A DNA stretch of 64,000 nucleotides. It comes from Pogona vitticeps. Its lineage: Eukaryota > Chordata > Lepidosauria > Squamata > Agamidae. Position 1 is the stretch's first letter. Each line of letters starts with the position of its first letter. The notes under the pieces are model-generated. The model had not been told where the DNA came from. It saw only the letters and a program-made list of their open reading frames with translations, and ran no database searches. The position numbers and the translations under genes were made by a program. Shown piece after piece: positions 21,483-33,345 of the stretch. Location: the NCBI RefSeq assembly GCF_051106095.1, contig NC_135793.1, forward strand, positions 7,927,001 to 7,991,000, read 5' to 3'.

Positions 21483-21617
21483 TGGATAGCTCAGTGGTTT
21501 AGACATCTGGCCATGGAGCCAGAGGTTGGGAGTTTGATTTCCCCCCCCCCGAATCTCCTTGACAGGGGCTGGACTTAAAGACCCAGAGGGTCCCTTCCAG
21601 CTGTGCAGTTCTAAGAT
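21483..21617 (+). repeat. tRNA-derived SINE, type A head with CR1-like tail
   Basis: GGATAGCTCAGTGGTTTAG (A box), GAGCCAGAGGTTGGGAGTTTG (B box region), then TTGACAGGGGCTGGACTTAA and GGGTCCCTTCCAGCTGTGC, followed by an A/T-rich tail. The last part resembles CR1 3' ends. Confidence 0.75.
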
Positions 21618-23171
21618 TATTAAACATATTAAACATATATTATTATTATTAATAATAATAACAATGCTAACAGAATCTCAAAATCATACTTGTAATAAGT
21701 ATTCTTTCTTCCAATCCAACCAAAGACAGTTTCCTTATGCAAACACAGTTTGTGAAGTTTTTCAAGTCTATTTTCTCACACAGAGACCAAATGAATTCCA
21801 ATAACATTATACCCATTTCACAGATTTTGGTGCAACACCCAGGACCATTGAGTTCTGAACAAGCTTTTGAGGAACTCCTGAGAGGGTGGTGGAAAACAAT
21901 TTCTACGGACAGAAAGAAAACCACCAAATGAAAGTCATGTACAAGCGGAAACTTGAAAGCTCTTCCTAATTGGGTCCAAATCCCAGAAAATCCGTTTCTC
22001 AACTTTATATTCAAACAGAAATTGCACTCTCAACACAATTTCTACAGGTCTAAGTCTTCCTTGAAAAGGAGGATAGGAAGACAGTGCCTCACCCTGCAGT
22101 GAGCAGAGTTTCCTCAGTCTGGGGAGATTTGGAGGACAAGTCTGAGATCCAAGGAGGCCTGCCCAGGGCTTTTTAAAACTCACTTGTTGCCCTTGAAGGC
22201 AAGCTTGCTGTCCCAGCCCAAGTGCTGAAATAGTCACACAATCTCTCTTGCAGCCAAATTTCCGTCGACCTCTGTGCCAAGGATCTCTGGTGTGCATACC
22301 CTGGTCCTGCTCATGTAACTCAGACCTCTCCAGATCTGTTACCCTTCAGATTTTTGGGACAACAAATCCCATCAGCCTCCCCACATGGTGAAGGAGGAGA
22401 GGTATCTGGAGAGCATCAAGTTTTGCTGCCCATGTTTGGAAAGTATCAGAAAAGCATGTGGGAAAGGCCATTTAGATGTTCGCTGCTCAGAACAGCTACC
22501 TGGAAATATCCTGTTGAGTTCATGCAAGGCTTAGATTTCACAGCACAGTAGGCAGAGTCCTTATGTCTCTTCTGCTACATGCCCTGGTTTCTCCCATCTC
22601 TAGAGAAAAGGGTACAGATGGTAGAAGATACCTCCACCTAATACCGTCCAAACTTTTCAGCACTGCAGTAGCAGCCAGACTTGGAGAAGTTACTCTTTGG
22701 AGTCATCCTTTCCAGGAACTCCTCGCTGTGCTCATTTGGGGGATCTCGGCAGCTGAAAACCTTTTAAAAAGTGATTTTTCCCCCCAAACTCTGCTTGGCC
22801 TGACATGCACAGACAAGGTGCATAGAATTTCAATGATTTCAAGATTCTCAATGAAATTATTGACTTTGTGCCTCCCAAGACCCCTCGTGAGAAAATGGAC
22901 ATCTCCCCAAAGGATTCAGGGATTTTATAACACATTTTGGAGAAATCAAATAAGTACAAAATGCATGCCTTTATATTTTAATGAAAATATAAACAGGTTA
23001 TGAATGTAGACATGCTTGAGTCAAGGGGGCAAAGGTATGGAAAATTTGAAAATTAGAAGATAATGCATAAAGGAATGTGTACATCATACTGAAAGGATGT
23101 GGATTTCCATTTGGGAATAAAAAAACCAAAATCTCACACCACATAGGTACAAAGGATGGAGCGGGGATCGT
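21618..23171. other. intergenic DNA
   Basis: An (ATT/AAT)n patch (21636-21662) and a remnant of the TCTCCAGAT...CAACAAATCCCATCAG palindromic MITE family (about 22325-22440). Otherwise unique-looking, with no gene. Confidence 0.45.
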
Positions 23172-23310
23172 CATCATCTTAGAACTGCAGAGCTAGAAGG
23201 GACCTTATGGATCATCGTTCCCATCCCTTGCCAAGGAGGTCCAGTGGGGAATCGAACTCTCAAGGTCTGGCACTGTAGCCAGAAACCTAAACCACTGAGC
23301 TATCCTGGAA
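23172..23310 (-). repeat. tRNA-derived SINE, type A head with CR1-like tail
   Basis: Reverse orientation: TCTTAGAACTGCAGAGCTAG, AAGGGACCTTATGGATCATC, then GGAATCGAACTCTC and CTAAACCACTGAGCTATCC. Confidence 0.75.
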
Positions 23311-23824
23311 AAACACAACAAAATAGAGATGGAGTGGGTTTACAGACCTCTCATGCATGCTGCTTCCTCTAGAGAGTTTCAAAGGCAGAGCCCATTCAGT
23401 CCATCCCCAAGGCAAAGCAACCCTCAAGATGCTGATTACAATAAGGATACCCATGGAAGCAAGAGTTTTAATCAGGTCTGTAAAAACTTTCATTAGATAC
23501 CTCTTCCATGTTCTGTGAGAAGAAAGCTCTTAATATTAAAAAAAAAAAAAACAATGCAACTGCCCACTGAAAATGCCAGGGAGAGAATTAACCAGGGTGA
23601 GCCCGCCTGTACTCTTGGCACTAATCCTGCTCAAGATTTAAATGGACAACTTGGTGTGTTTCCGGAGCCAGGGCTGCTCCTTCCATTAAGAAATAGGAAT
23701 CTTTCTAAAAGGTCGTCCAAGCAGCAAGACGTTCCCCCCTCCCCACTGCTCTTGCATTAGGAGGTGGGCTGGCGTCCCACCCATTTCGACTTTTATCAGA
23801 GGAGAAAAGAGTGCAAGAAAGGAA

Positions 23825-23928
23825 AGGAAGGAAGGAAGGAAGGAAGGAAGGAAGGAAGGAAGGAAGGAAGGAAGGAAGGAAGGAAGGAAGGAAGGAAGGA
23901 AGGAAGGAAGGAAGGAAGGAAGGAAGGA
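23825..23928. repeat. (GGAA)n microsatellite
   Basis: About 26 GGAA units. The KEGR-type frames across it are artefacts. Confidence 0.98.
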
Positions 23929-25458
23929 CAAGGCAAAGTGTGTCTCTACTTTTTCAAACTGAATTACTGACTGCAAGTAAAATTGTGTGTGTCAATTGTG
24001 AAATGGGTCCCATTCGTTTGATTTACATGACGGGGAGGAGGTGTTCCCGGTTTGTGGGGGGGGGGAGTGTTTAACTAACTCCTCTAATGTAATTGCCTTT
24101 GGCAGGCCACTAAATATTTTATAGGCTGCCTGGGCAAAAACTGAGGCCACCTCATCCGATCTGCCATGGCAGCCTGTCCTGTGTATAAAGTAGATCTGCT
24201 TGGTCTGGGGAGGGGGGCGGGAGGAAGGGGGGGGAAGAAACCACAACTATTTATTTTTTTCGACTGAGCTGAGCAAGAACCAATTCATTTGGTTTCTTCC
24301 AACTGGCACTCCGCAAAGGTCCAACCGTTTTCCTTGGGGAGGTCTCCTGGGTCTGTTTCTCGCCGTGACGTCTGAAGTGTTCAGCTTCCAAGGTGTGGCA
24401 TCCAGGCAGAACAGAAGAGGAGAAGCTTTGAGGACGTGGCCCCATCGTCATCGTCCTGGGAACGTTATGAAAGAGGGACCTCCAAAAATTTCCTGCCCTC
24501 AAGAGTCTTGCTCAGGTGCTGTAAACACAAGACTGTGACTTCTTTTAGGGAGTCAGTCCATCTTATAATCCAGTCTTCCTCTTTTCCTGCTGCCTTCAAT
24601 TTTTCCTTGTGTTGTCATCTTTCCTAGTAAGTCTTGCTTTCTCAGGCAGCGTCCAAAGTGGGACACCCTTGGTTTTGTCGTTTTTGTTGCTAGAGAAAGT
24701 TCAGGCTTCATGTGATCTGTGAGCCACGTGTTCATCTGTCTGGTGCTTCGGGGTGTCCACGGAGCGCCTTATTCCATATGAATCGATTTTCCATTCCTCC
24801 AGGTCTGTTGCAACTTTTGCGAACCCATAGACTGAGGATCACACCCTCTTCTGTGCAGCTAAATTTGTGACGCGGTCGCAAACAAAAGTACTTCAAGTAA
24901 TTTCTCCTTTGCAAGAGGATTTGTAGGAAGCCCGCACCTTGTTTTTAAGACAACTTGTGATTCTGGATTTCAAACTCTCCACGTGCCTTAGCTGAAAGAG
25001 ACACACAGGATTTTTGCCAACATCATGGCTATTACAGTAGTCAAAGGGGTAAGAGGTGTGGCTGACATACCAGATGTAGCCTGCACATTGTCTTTGGCCC
25101 TCTGCTGAAAAATCAGATGTGGAGAAATCTGCCCTGTTCACTCTCCTTGAACTCCAGTTTATTTTTTCCAAACATATCTCGGTTCCATCCTGTTTCTCTG
25201 CTAGTTTGCAATTTAATAAAAGGTCAGCATGAAAATGTGTTTGCACGTATATAGTGATAAATCTCCCACTTCCCCAAAATACTTTTTATACATATTTTTT
25301 TCCCAGGGAAATGCACTGCAGAAATCAGAGAAGTATCAATACTGGAGAATAATTGTATTTCAGTTCATACATCTGTTTAAAAGGCATAATTTTGACAGGT
25401 TCCCACTAAAATGTAATTATGAAGCCAATTTTCCCTCCCACATCTCTTAGTATAATAT
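23929..25458. other. intergenic DNA
   Basis: No gene or repeat recognised. 24078-24195 is a unique-looking stretch listed as a possible conserved element. Confidence 0.45.
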
Positions 25459-25660
25459 ATATTAGGTTACATTATGTGCTATGGAGTCAGAACTGTCTTT
25501 TACTCACCCTAAAAGGGCTTTCATGGTAAGTGAGATACTGTATTTAAGGAGTATTTTTTACCAATTCCACCTTGTGTGTTTCCATGGGTGAGTGTGGATT
25601 TGAACTCAGATCTCTTGAGCCCTAATCCATCACTGTATCCATTATAGCACACTGAGTTTG
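25459..25660 (-). repeat. tRNA-derived SINE, type B
   Basis: Reverse orientation: GGAGTCAGAACTGTC (tail), AAGTGAGATACTGTATTTAAGG, CCATGGGTGAGTGTGG, GATTTGAACTCAGATCTC (B box) and the decayed head at 25620-25660. Confidence 0.65.
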
Positions 25661-26184
25661 CAATAAATGGAGACTCTAAAAAAATGCTGAACTTGATTCT
25701 GTATGTTGAACAACAATAAAATAAGGCATCCTTTTGGGTAAGGAGGTGCATCTGTAGGGTGGGGACCTTAAGTTTAGCTGCTGAAATGGAAGGCAATGAT
25801 TTTTGGGACTTTGCCCTCCCCAGAAGCCCCAAACAGCACTGCCAAAGGCAAGGGATTCTGGGAATTGTTGTTCCAAACATATGGATGGCCAAATGTCCCT
25901 TAGCCTCCTTTATCTAATGGTAGGGACAGTGCTACATAGATATAACCCATGCTGGCTTCCTTAACAGTGCATGCCTCTAATAGTGCATATTGTGTACAGA
26001 ATCATTGTAAATCTTTAATTGTTCCCATCTCACAAGGCTAGAACACAGAGATGAACAAACTGTTGTTCATATTATTGCAAAAGTTGACTGCTGGCAAACT
26101 GCTGAAACTAAAATCAACACAGCTACAAATGTTAATACTTAAAATGGGCAAGGTATAACTGGTAGATCTTATACACATTTGCAT
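25661..26184. other. intergenic DNA
   Basis: Contains a palindromic-MITE remnant (about 25770-25880). No gene seen. Confidence 0.4.
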
Positions 26185-26480
26185 GGGAGTAAGGAAATCA
26201 ACCCTGAGTGCTCACTGGAAGGACGGATCCTGAAGCTGAGGCTCCAATCCTTTGGCCATCTCATGAGAAAAGAAGACTCCCTGGAAAAGTGTTGGGAAAG
26301 TGTGAAGGCAAGAGGAGAAAGGGACGACCAAGGATGAGAGGGTTGGACAGTGTCATCAAAGCGACCAACATGAATTTGACCCAACTCCGGGAGGCAGTGG
26401 AAGACAGGAGGGCCTGGCGTGCTCTGATCCATGGGGTCACGAAGAGTCGGACATGACTTAACGACTAAACAACAACAATG
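26185..26480 (+). repeat. BovB LINE (RTE clade) 3' end, 5'-truncated
   Basis: It encodes the ORF2 C-terminus typical of BovB: GKCEGKRRKGRPRMRGLD, then NMNLTQLREAVEDRRAW and HGVTKSRT. It ends GTCACGAAGAGTCGGACATG and ACTTAACGACTAAACAACAACAATG. BovB is abundant in squamates and ruminants. Confidence 0.92.
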
Positions 26481-26912
26481 TTACAAGTAGCTTAATGGGG
26501 TAGAACATCTGACTAGAACATGGCTCTCATGGCATAGTTTCAGATAATAAATCAGCATGGTGCACAACATGGAAGTCTCCAGATAGGATGTCTGTGCTGG
26601 GAGTTCCAGCTCCAAAAGGTAACTTTCCCAGTCTCCGGTATGGTGGAACACCATTTGTCCAGAGCAGGTAGAATTTAAAATGTGAACGAGTTTATTTTCA
26701 GAGGTAATTTTGATTCAGGTGTGCAATTGCACAGGATATGAATTTTAAAAAAATAGTAGAGAAGGACTTTATTTTCGACTGCAGTGGTGATGATAACAAT
26801 GACACCTAAAATTGGCAAGCACAGCCTATTTTCTTTAGTAATTTAAAATCCCAAACTCATGGCAATGTGTGAGTTTATTTAATACTGAACTATGAGTTAA
26901 TCATCATCCTCA

Positions 26913-27150
26913 TGTGTCATCAAGTCAGTTCTGACTTATGGTCACCCTTTTTCAGGGTTTTTCCAGGTAGAGAAATACTCAGAAGTGCTTTACCCTTCCC
27001 TTCCTCCAGGGGCAACCTTGGGATTGTGCAGCTGGCCCAAGGCTACCCAGGCTGGCTGTTTCTGCTTGCAGGAGGCACAGTGGGATAATTGAACTCCTAA
27101 CCTCTGGCTCCACAGCCAGAGACCTAAACCACTGAGCTATCTGGCCAGTA
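26913..27150 (-). repeat. Sauria-type SINE (type A head, BovB-like tail)
   Basis: Reverse orientation and near full length: TGTCATCAAGTCAGTTCTGA, AATACTCAGAAGTGC, CAGCTGGCCCAAGGCTACCC and the head ending ACCTAAACCACTGAGCTATC. Confidence 0.85.
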
Positions 27151-27421
27151 TTTTTAATATTATACTAAACATGAGCTATGAGCAATCAATTGCTTAAATT
27201 CATAATTGAGTAAAAATGCCCTCTTGCAATGATGAGCAAAGTCACCCCAGTGAATGGTGGCTCTGATCGGTCCTAGCCATGAAAGCCAAAAGTGAGGAAT
27301 ATTGGGAATTGCAGCATCTCAACCATCACAACATCTGGTGAGAAATACTTCGGCATGAAGTCTGGACAGCACAGATCAAACTCTCAAGAAAAGTTTCAGC
27401 CTAACTTCCAACATGCTACGC

Positions 27422-27559
27422 CAGTGGTTCCTAATCATGGGTTCTGTGATGGGAGTTGCGACTAAAACTCCCAGAAATCTTGGCCAGCACAGCTAGTAGT
27501 GAAGGCTTCTGGGAGTTGTAGTCCAAGGACGTCTGAAGACCCAAGATTGGGAGCCACTG
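27422..27559. mobile_element. palindromic hAT-like MITE with degraded 8-bp duplication
   Basis: CAGTGGTTCCTAATC and the complement of GATTGGGAGCCACTG form the ends. The flanks TGCTACGC (27414-27421) and GGCTACAC (27560-27567) match at six of eight bases, fitting an 8-bp hAT target duplication. Confidence 0.75.
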
Positions 27560-27567
27560 GGCTACAC

Positions 27568-28150
27568 TATCAAAGACCTTTCTATGGAACTTCATCCTCA
27601 GTGGCTTGTTTGCAAGTCACTTTTCAAGGAGCAGTAAGAAAAGTGGAGACCCTTCCAAGTGCCTTAATCGGAAGGCCCAGACATGCCCAGTTATGTGTGT
27701 CCATTTAAGCCCAGTTATTTATCACTATTTGCCATGACAGTGGCAGAGTCTGGGAGATGTCCTTCAGAAGGAGCGGTTTGTCATTACACAGAACACTGAC
27801 GGCCGGCAAGCATTTGCAGTATTGATCTTGGGAAGGCAAACCAACGTTGTAAGAAGCGGGGATGAACCTAGCCCTGCGGACGGAGGGAGGGCTTCATGTG
27901 GGCTTTGCATCCATATTAATGGAAAGAGCAATAGTAGCAGAAGAGAGCTAGGAGGGCCCTATATCAGCCAAAGGACGGGTAAAGATTTCATTCCTTTTCT
28001 TTTTAAAATTAGAATTGTCTAAAGTTCACAAATGTCTCCCTTGGGATACAGGATGGGAGCAGAGAGTGGTAGTGAATGTTAGACAAATTAAAATTGGCAG
28101 ATCCATTGACCCAAACGCAGAGCTCTGATTGCTGAAATCTTAAAAGCGAG
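27568..28150. other. intergenic DNA
   Basis: Unique-looking, no gene or repeat recognised. Confidence 0.4.
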
Positions 28151-28324
28151 GGCCTGTGTCTTATTCTTAGTTTCAACTAGAGCAAACCTTAGGGCTTGGC
28201 TACACTGCTTGGCTGGTGCGAGCCAAAGGGGGTTGCTAGGTGGCCCAGTAGGCCATTCGGTGCGATCCTTGCATCCAAATTGCATTTGGATCTCAAGCGA
28301 CCCTATTTGGTCTGCACCAGCCCA

Positions 28325-28390
28325 CTTGTCAATTTGCCAGTATTGTGAAGTGGCTTAAGAAGAGAGCCACTTCAGGATATCAACAACTTA
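28325..28390. repeat. hairpin repeat, copy 1
   Basis: TTTGCCAGTATTGTGAAGTG and its imperfect complement GCCACTTCAGGATATC face each other across a short loop. This is the same motif as at 34648, 43202 and 43437. Surrounding sequence on both sides probably belongs to the same, larger unclassified repeat. Confidence 0.6.
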
Positions 28391-28609
28391 AATACTTTTT
28401 TGGCTCAGTGGAGAGACAGAGGAAGTGGCAGGGGAGTGTATTAGGGCAGCCCATATGCACTGCATTACTTTTTAAAGAAAAAGGCAAATGGGAAAACTCT
28501 ATCCAAGAAGAGAGAGGAGACAGGAGGGGGCAACAAGGGGTTTGTTTGTTTGTTTGTTTACTTTACAATATGTTTACTTTACAATATGACTCTGAATGTG
28601 AGTTGCTTG

Positions 28610-28735
28610 GAGCCAGTGTGTGGCAGTGGTCACGAGTGTTCGACCAGGACTTGAGAGACTTGGGTTTGAAACTCCACTGGGCCACAAAAGTCACTGGGAA
28701 ACCCTGAGCCGCTCACTTGCTTTTCTTGGGAGAAT
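28610..28735 (+). repeat. tRNA-derived SINE, type B, 3'-truncated
   Basis: GCCAGTGTGTGGCAGTGGTC, CTTGGGTTTGAAACTCC (B box region), CTGGGCCACAAAAGTCACTGG. The tail is absent. Confidence 0.55.
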
Positions 28736-29970
28736 AAAGTGAAGACAAGGAGAGTTGTCTTCATTTATTTCTCCCAAGGCCTCGCCTTGAGCTCATAAAA
28801 GGAAGGGTGGGAATGGAAATAGAATAAAAATAATAACAAACAAAGAGTAGAAAAGAGTTCCCAGCCATCCATCCATGTCCTGTCCTGTATGTGGACTTCC
28901 TAAAGGCATGTTGTCTAGTCAATGTGAGCACGAGGATGCTTAACCAAACTCCCAGCATCTTCAGAGCAGTCGCAAGGGTCCCACAGCCAAAGGGAAGCTG
29001 AATCTGGAGTCGTAGGTTTTCCACCTCCTGGCTCAGTCCCTGGAATCCCCTTCAGTAAAGAATTTCAGGCCTTTGGAATTCCTAGAAGACAGGCAAAGAC
29101 TCGGGTGGTAAATATTTAATACGGAGAACACCCCTTCTCTTCATCTCATGCATATTAATGTTATTAAACCATTGCTTTCAGCAAGCGGCATTCAGCTGCT
29201 CTGGCTTCTGCACTTCCTCCTGTAGTACAAGGAGGAGGAGGAAGGGAAATCTCAGGCTCAGGGAAGGACTGGAGGAAGCTGTTTAGAAATTAGCAAAGCC
29301 AGTTGGGAGCGAGTGCTGGCAAAATCAAGTAGGAGGGAAGTGCACTACCAGGAGGCAGGGCAGAGACATAGAGGAAACCTTGCACGATGCCCTCCCTAGG
29401 TTGGAGCTAAAAGGGGAGCCACAAACCACGAGGGTGATCTTGGGATGTTCTGGTAGAGGGTGGCACATTTGTGTGGAAAATGCCTTAGAAGTACGGTTAG
29501 GGTCATAGGCTGCCCATGGCGCAAACAGAGGGAGCACTTTATTCTAAAATGTTGGTCTAATACAGCTACCTTGCTTGAAAATGTCTTCATATTTGAGATT
29601 TGACCAGAAAATTAAGCCTAGCCTTCCAGGCCAAGCAGGTGACAATATCAACATTTAGGGAGCCCTGCGTTATCCAACCTTTGCTCTGTGGGAGTCTAGT
29701 TAAATCTTCTATTGTTCCATACAGAGCTGTCCAAGGTACTTACACATCTTTGCTTGAACTCTGGCCTAGCTTACCAACTCTGCCCTGGGTCCATGACCTG
29801 CCAGCATTGTCCATTCTTAGCCATCCTGAGCTGCTCCTGATGTTCTTTGCCTACAGCTGCTATTGGGTCATGATACTGTAGAACAGCTGGTGGTGATGGC
29901 TGGTATGAGTGGCAGTCCAAAACAATTTGGGAGACCACCATTTGCCTACCCCTGCTTCAGCCATCTAGAC
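28736..29970. other. intergenic DNA
   Basis: A LINE-tail-like scrap (28765-28850) and the candidate regulatory stretch 29098-29230. No gene. Confidence 0.45.
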
Positions 29971-30095
29971 TAGTGGTTCTCAACCTTGAATCATCCAGGT
30001 GTTCTTGGACTGCAGTTGCCAGAAACTCCAACCAGCACAGATAATGGGATCTGCAGCCCAAGGATACCTGGGTGACCCAAGGTTGGGAACCACTG
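29971..30095. mobile_element. palindromic hAT-like MITE with TCTAG duplication
   Basis: Inverted ends (TAGTGGTTCTCAACCTT and the complement of AAGGTTGGGAACCACTG) are flanked by ATCTAGAC (29963-29970) and GTCTAGGT (30096-30103). The shared core TCTAG is the preferred hAT target. Confidence 0.8.
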
Positions 30096-30172
30096 GTCTA
30101 GGTGTCAGACATCTTTTCTTGAGCTGTTCCTTTACTTCCACTTTGTATGCTCCAGATTCTCCTCTTTTATCT

Positions 30173-30173
30173 C

Positions 30174-30228
<55 letters not shown>

Positions 30229-30243
30229 CAGAGACAGAGAGAG
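30173..30243. repeat. compound (TG)n-(AG)n-(ACAGAG)n microsatellite
   Basis: Three adjoining simple repeats. Confidence 0.95.
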
Positions 30244-31242
30244 CATTGACAGTCATGTCATCAAATGTAAATCAACAGTCCTTCTCCTCCGCCCATCTTC
30301 CTCTCCTTCCGCTCCTGCACGCCAAGAAGTGACATCACCATTGACCTGCCTTTCTCTTCCTATTGAACAGCTGGCACCTGAGCTTTTATATCCCAGCTGT
30401 TCAGCTCTGATGGGCTGACAGCCAGCCCCCGACTCACAAACAGGGGCTGCAGTGCTGAAAATAACTGTTCAGGAGGAAGAGAAAAGTTGGACACCTTGAC
30501 TGCACTGGGGAGAAAAGTTAGGAGGGAGAAAATAGAGAGAGAGAGAGCAAACGGGGCATTGATGCAGTTAAGTAATCTATGTAAGATTCATTATTTCACA
30601 GTCATAAGCCAGTCTGATGTATTGCCACCTTGCTTATTCAGCTGAGGTGAATTTTGATCCCATGTCCTGCTCTTAGGCTACCACTGGTGTGGCATCAGGG
30701 AAGTTCAGGAAGAGGAGGAGAAAGTTCCTTCTTCCACCAGGATATGAATTTCAGGCAGAGAAGAAGCGGGTGAGCTGTAAACCAAAATTGATAATGATCA
30801 ACAGATAGCTTTTCCACTGGAAATTTTTGTTTATGCTACTCAGGGGTATCAAAACACTGAAATTTAGGCCCAGGTTTCCATCTCGCCTTTTTTCTCCTGT
30901 ATTGGGAGAAAAATAATACCCACACACTACCTGTTACTGAGAATACATACTTCCATCCATTATTATAAAGTCAATGCAGTACAAAATTATTTCAATGCTA
31001 TGTGTGCATTATTATTAATATTGGCCAGAACTGTGTTGGGATTTTGCTGTGAAATAAAATTCCACAAATTGTGGTATCAAAATTAGAGCTGATTAATGAG
31101 GTGCAGGTTGAATGCCCAGTCATGGCAGAGAAATACAACTACAGTAAGCATGTGACTAGCACCTTCTCTTCTTTGCTTCGCTAGACTCTGGGTGTAGTTA
31201 ATGAGGACCAATAAACCACTTTGAACACACCCAATGAATTGC
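30244..31242. other. intergenic DNA
   Basis: No gene or repeat recognised. A short palindromic CAGCTGTTCAGCTCTGATGG patch lies near 30393. Confidence 0.4.
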
Positions 31243-31357
31243 TGGATAGCTCAGTGGTTTGGGTATGGTTTGGGAGTTCGATTCCCCTGTGGTGCCTTCT
31301 TTCACAGGGGGTGGACTCAATGATCCATCGGTTCCCTTCCAACTCTGCAGTTATCTT
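31243..31357 (+). repeat. tRNA-derived SINE, type A head with CR1-like tail
   Basis: TGGATAGCTCAGTGGTTTGG, GGGAGTTCGATTCCCC, then GGGGGTGGACTCAATGATCC and GGTTCCCTTCCAACTCTGC. An internal part of the head is missing. Confidence 0.7.
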
Positions 31358-31377
31358 GAGAGATTTCAGAACCTAAA

Positions 31378-31425
31378 AAGGATGAGTCCTGGCTAGTACT
31401 TGAGTGGAGATGGTCAAGAACAGGA
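31378..31425 (+). repeat. 5S rRNA-derived SINE fragment
   Basis: CCTGGCTAGTACTTGAGTGG with GAGATGGTC resembles the 5S rRNA 3' half (CCTGGTTAGTACTTGGATGG with GAGACCGCC). Too short to be a gene. Confidence 0.45.
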
Positions 31426-31471
31426 TGGGTCACCACATCAAACAGGGGAAATAATTCTGCCCGAAACCCAC

Positions 31472-31665
31472 TCAGATTGGTTTCTGAGTGAGGAAGTGCT
31501 AACATCTTCTGCAGTATAAGGCAGAAGGACATCAAGATATTGAATAACCTTCCTTCCTTCCTTCCTTCCTTCCTTCCTTCCTTCCTTCCTTCCTTCCTTC
31601 CTTCCTTCCTTCCTTCCTTCCTTCCTTCCTTCCTTCCTTCCTTCCTTCCTTCCTTCCTTCCTTCC
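31472..31665. repeat. dispersed repeat ending in (TTCC)n, copy 2
   Basis: It has the same leader as 13123-13196 with about two differences and then about 29 TTCC units (31550-31665). Confidence 0.85.
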
Positions 31666-31749
31666 CCCAAAGTCTAGCAAAGCAATTCTAGCCAATATAA
31701 TGGTTTTTGAGCAAACTGATATAAAAAGAGAGAGAGAGAATGTTAAAAA

Positions 31750-31785
<36 letters not shown>

Positions 31786-32730
31786 AGAGTAAAAAGAGAT
31801 ACCAAAGAAAGAAGGGAAGAAAGAAAAAGACTTATAGTTTCTTAAGTGAGAAGCAAAATTATCTTGATTTCTGGCTGAATAATTCATATTTGCCACAGGC
31901 CATGTATTCTTGCAGTTGGGTGTCAAGTGTTTATTGAATATCTCTCTTGACAGGGTGCTTGTCTGATACTCCACCATCTCTGGCTTAAGGAAGAAAACAC
32001 AACAACTGTACAAGGGGGAAAAAAGCATAAATGGAGGAATGACAGCTTCCTCCACCTCCATTTGAGAATAATTGCTACAAATGATGCTCCCCCTACCCTT
32101 AATAAAGGATTTGTTCCCCTCCGTCCTTTATCCCCTCCCCCCTACAACACAAAACAGCTGTACAGCCAATTAAGATGCGACGTGCATCCACGGGGACCAT
32201 TCTAGAATTATGGGAGATGTTTCTTGGATCAGGGGAAGCTGGTCTCTGTGCAGTGATGCTGTCAAAAGAGGAGAGAGAGAGAGAGAGAGAGAAAGAAGGA
32301 AAAGTCTTCTCAGTCCCCCAATTTTGGCCCAAGTAGAAAGCAGCAAGCCCAAGATTTTAAGATTTCTCCTGACTTTCCCAAAAGTTACAATGTTGAAACA
32401 CTGGAGCAGAAAGTATAGGATTTTTTTTTCAAGCCACTTTTCTCTTGCAGCTGCCCTCGGACTCTCAAGTGTTTTACTTCCTTGGGAGGCACACAACGGT
32501 TTTACAAGGGATTTGGCAAAGTGGTTTTTTTGTAAATTCATAACTCCCCTCAAAAAAAAAAAAACCAGTGCCTCCCATCCTTGAAAATAATATGATCATT
32601 TCTCATGTTGAAGAGCTAATAGTGCACTCAACTTTATACCTTTGCGGTGCTCCTGATGTTCATTTCCTGGGCTTCAAACCAAGGGCTTCAGTTGACTTTA
32701 CATAGGGCCCCCTTCAACTGCACTTGCCTA
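31666..32730. other. intergenic DNA with GA microsatellites
   Basis: (GA)n at 31727-31783 and 32264-32293. No gene seen. Confidence 0.5.
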
Positions 32731-32732
32731 TA

Positions 32733-33161
32733 CAGTGGTGCCTCGCTAGACGATGATAATCCATTCCACTGAAATCGCTGTTTAGCGATATCATTGTCTA
32801 GCGAAAAGCATTTTCCCATTGGAATGCATTGAAACCTGTTTAAAGCGTTCCAATGGGGAAGAATCGTCGTTGTCTAGCAAAGATCAGCCATAGGAAAGCC
32901 ACTTTGTGAACCGCCGATCAGCTGTTTAAATCGCTGTCTTGCGAAGCTTAGGTCCCAAAAATACCTGTTTTGTGAGCACGGAGGGAGCTGTCAAAATCGT
33001 CGTCTAGCGAAAATCCGTTTGCGAAGCAGGGATCGAACATTGTCCAGCGAAATTCCCCCATAGGAATCACTGTTTTGGGAATCGCTATAGCGATCGCAAA
33101 AAGCCAATGTCTAGAAAAAAACCCTGTCATGTGGGTGTAACTGTCTAGCGAGGCACCACTG
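32733..33161. mobile_element. Tc1/mariner-type (Tigger-like) MITE with TA duplication
   Basis: The ends CAGTGGTGCCTCGCTAGAC are near-perfect inverted repeats. TA flanks lie at 32731-32732 and 33162-33163. The interior repeats phrases such as GTCTAGCGA in both orientations. No transposase frame is seen, so it is non-autonomous. The CAGTGGTGCCTCG terminus is the kind found on pogo/Tigger-related elements. Confidence 0.85.
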
Positions 33162-33169
33162 TAATCATT

Positions 33170-33345
33170 TTCTTTTTAGTTCACATTGTTTATCCACCTT
33201 GGTTTTTAGGCGGGTGCTATTTCTTCTCCTGTCTCTTGCTTTCTGAATGTTGCTGTTTAGTTTATTTCTATTGTATACTGTAAACCACCCTGGACAGTTT
33301 TTCTTGGCAAACTAACTTGTTATCATAAATAAATAAAAGATTAAT
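33170..33345 (+). repeat. LINE 3' UTR fragment
   Basis: TGTAAACCACCCTGGACAG and the AAATAAATAAAAG tail resemble L2/CR1-like LINE 3' ends. Confidence 0.5.
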
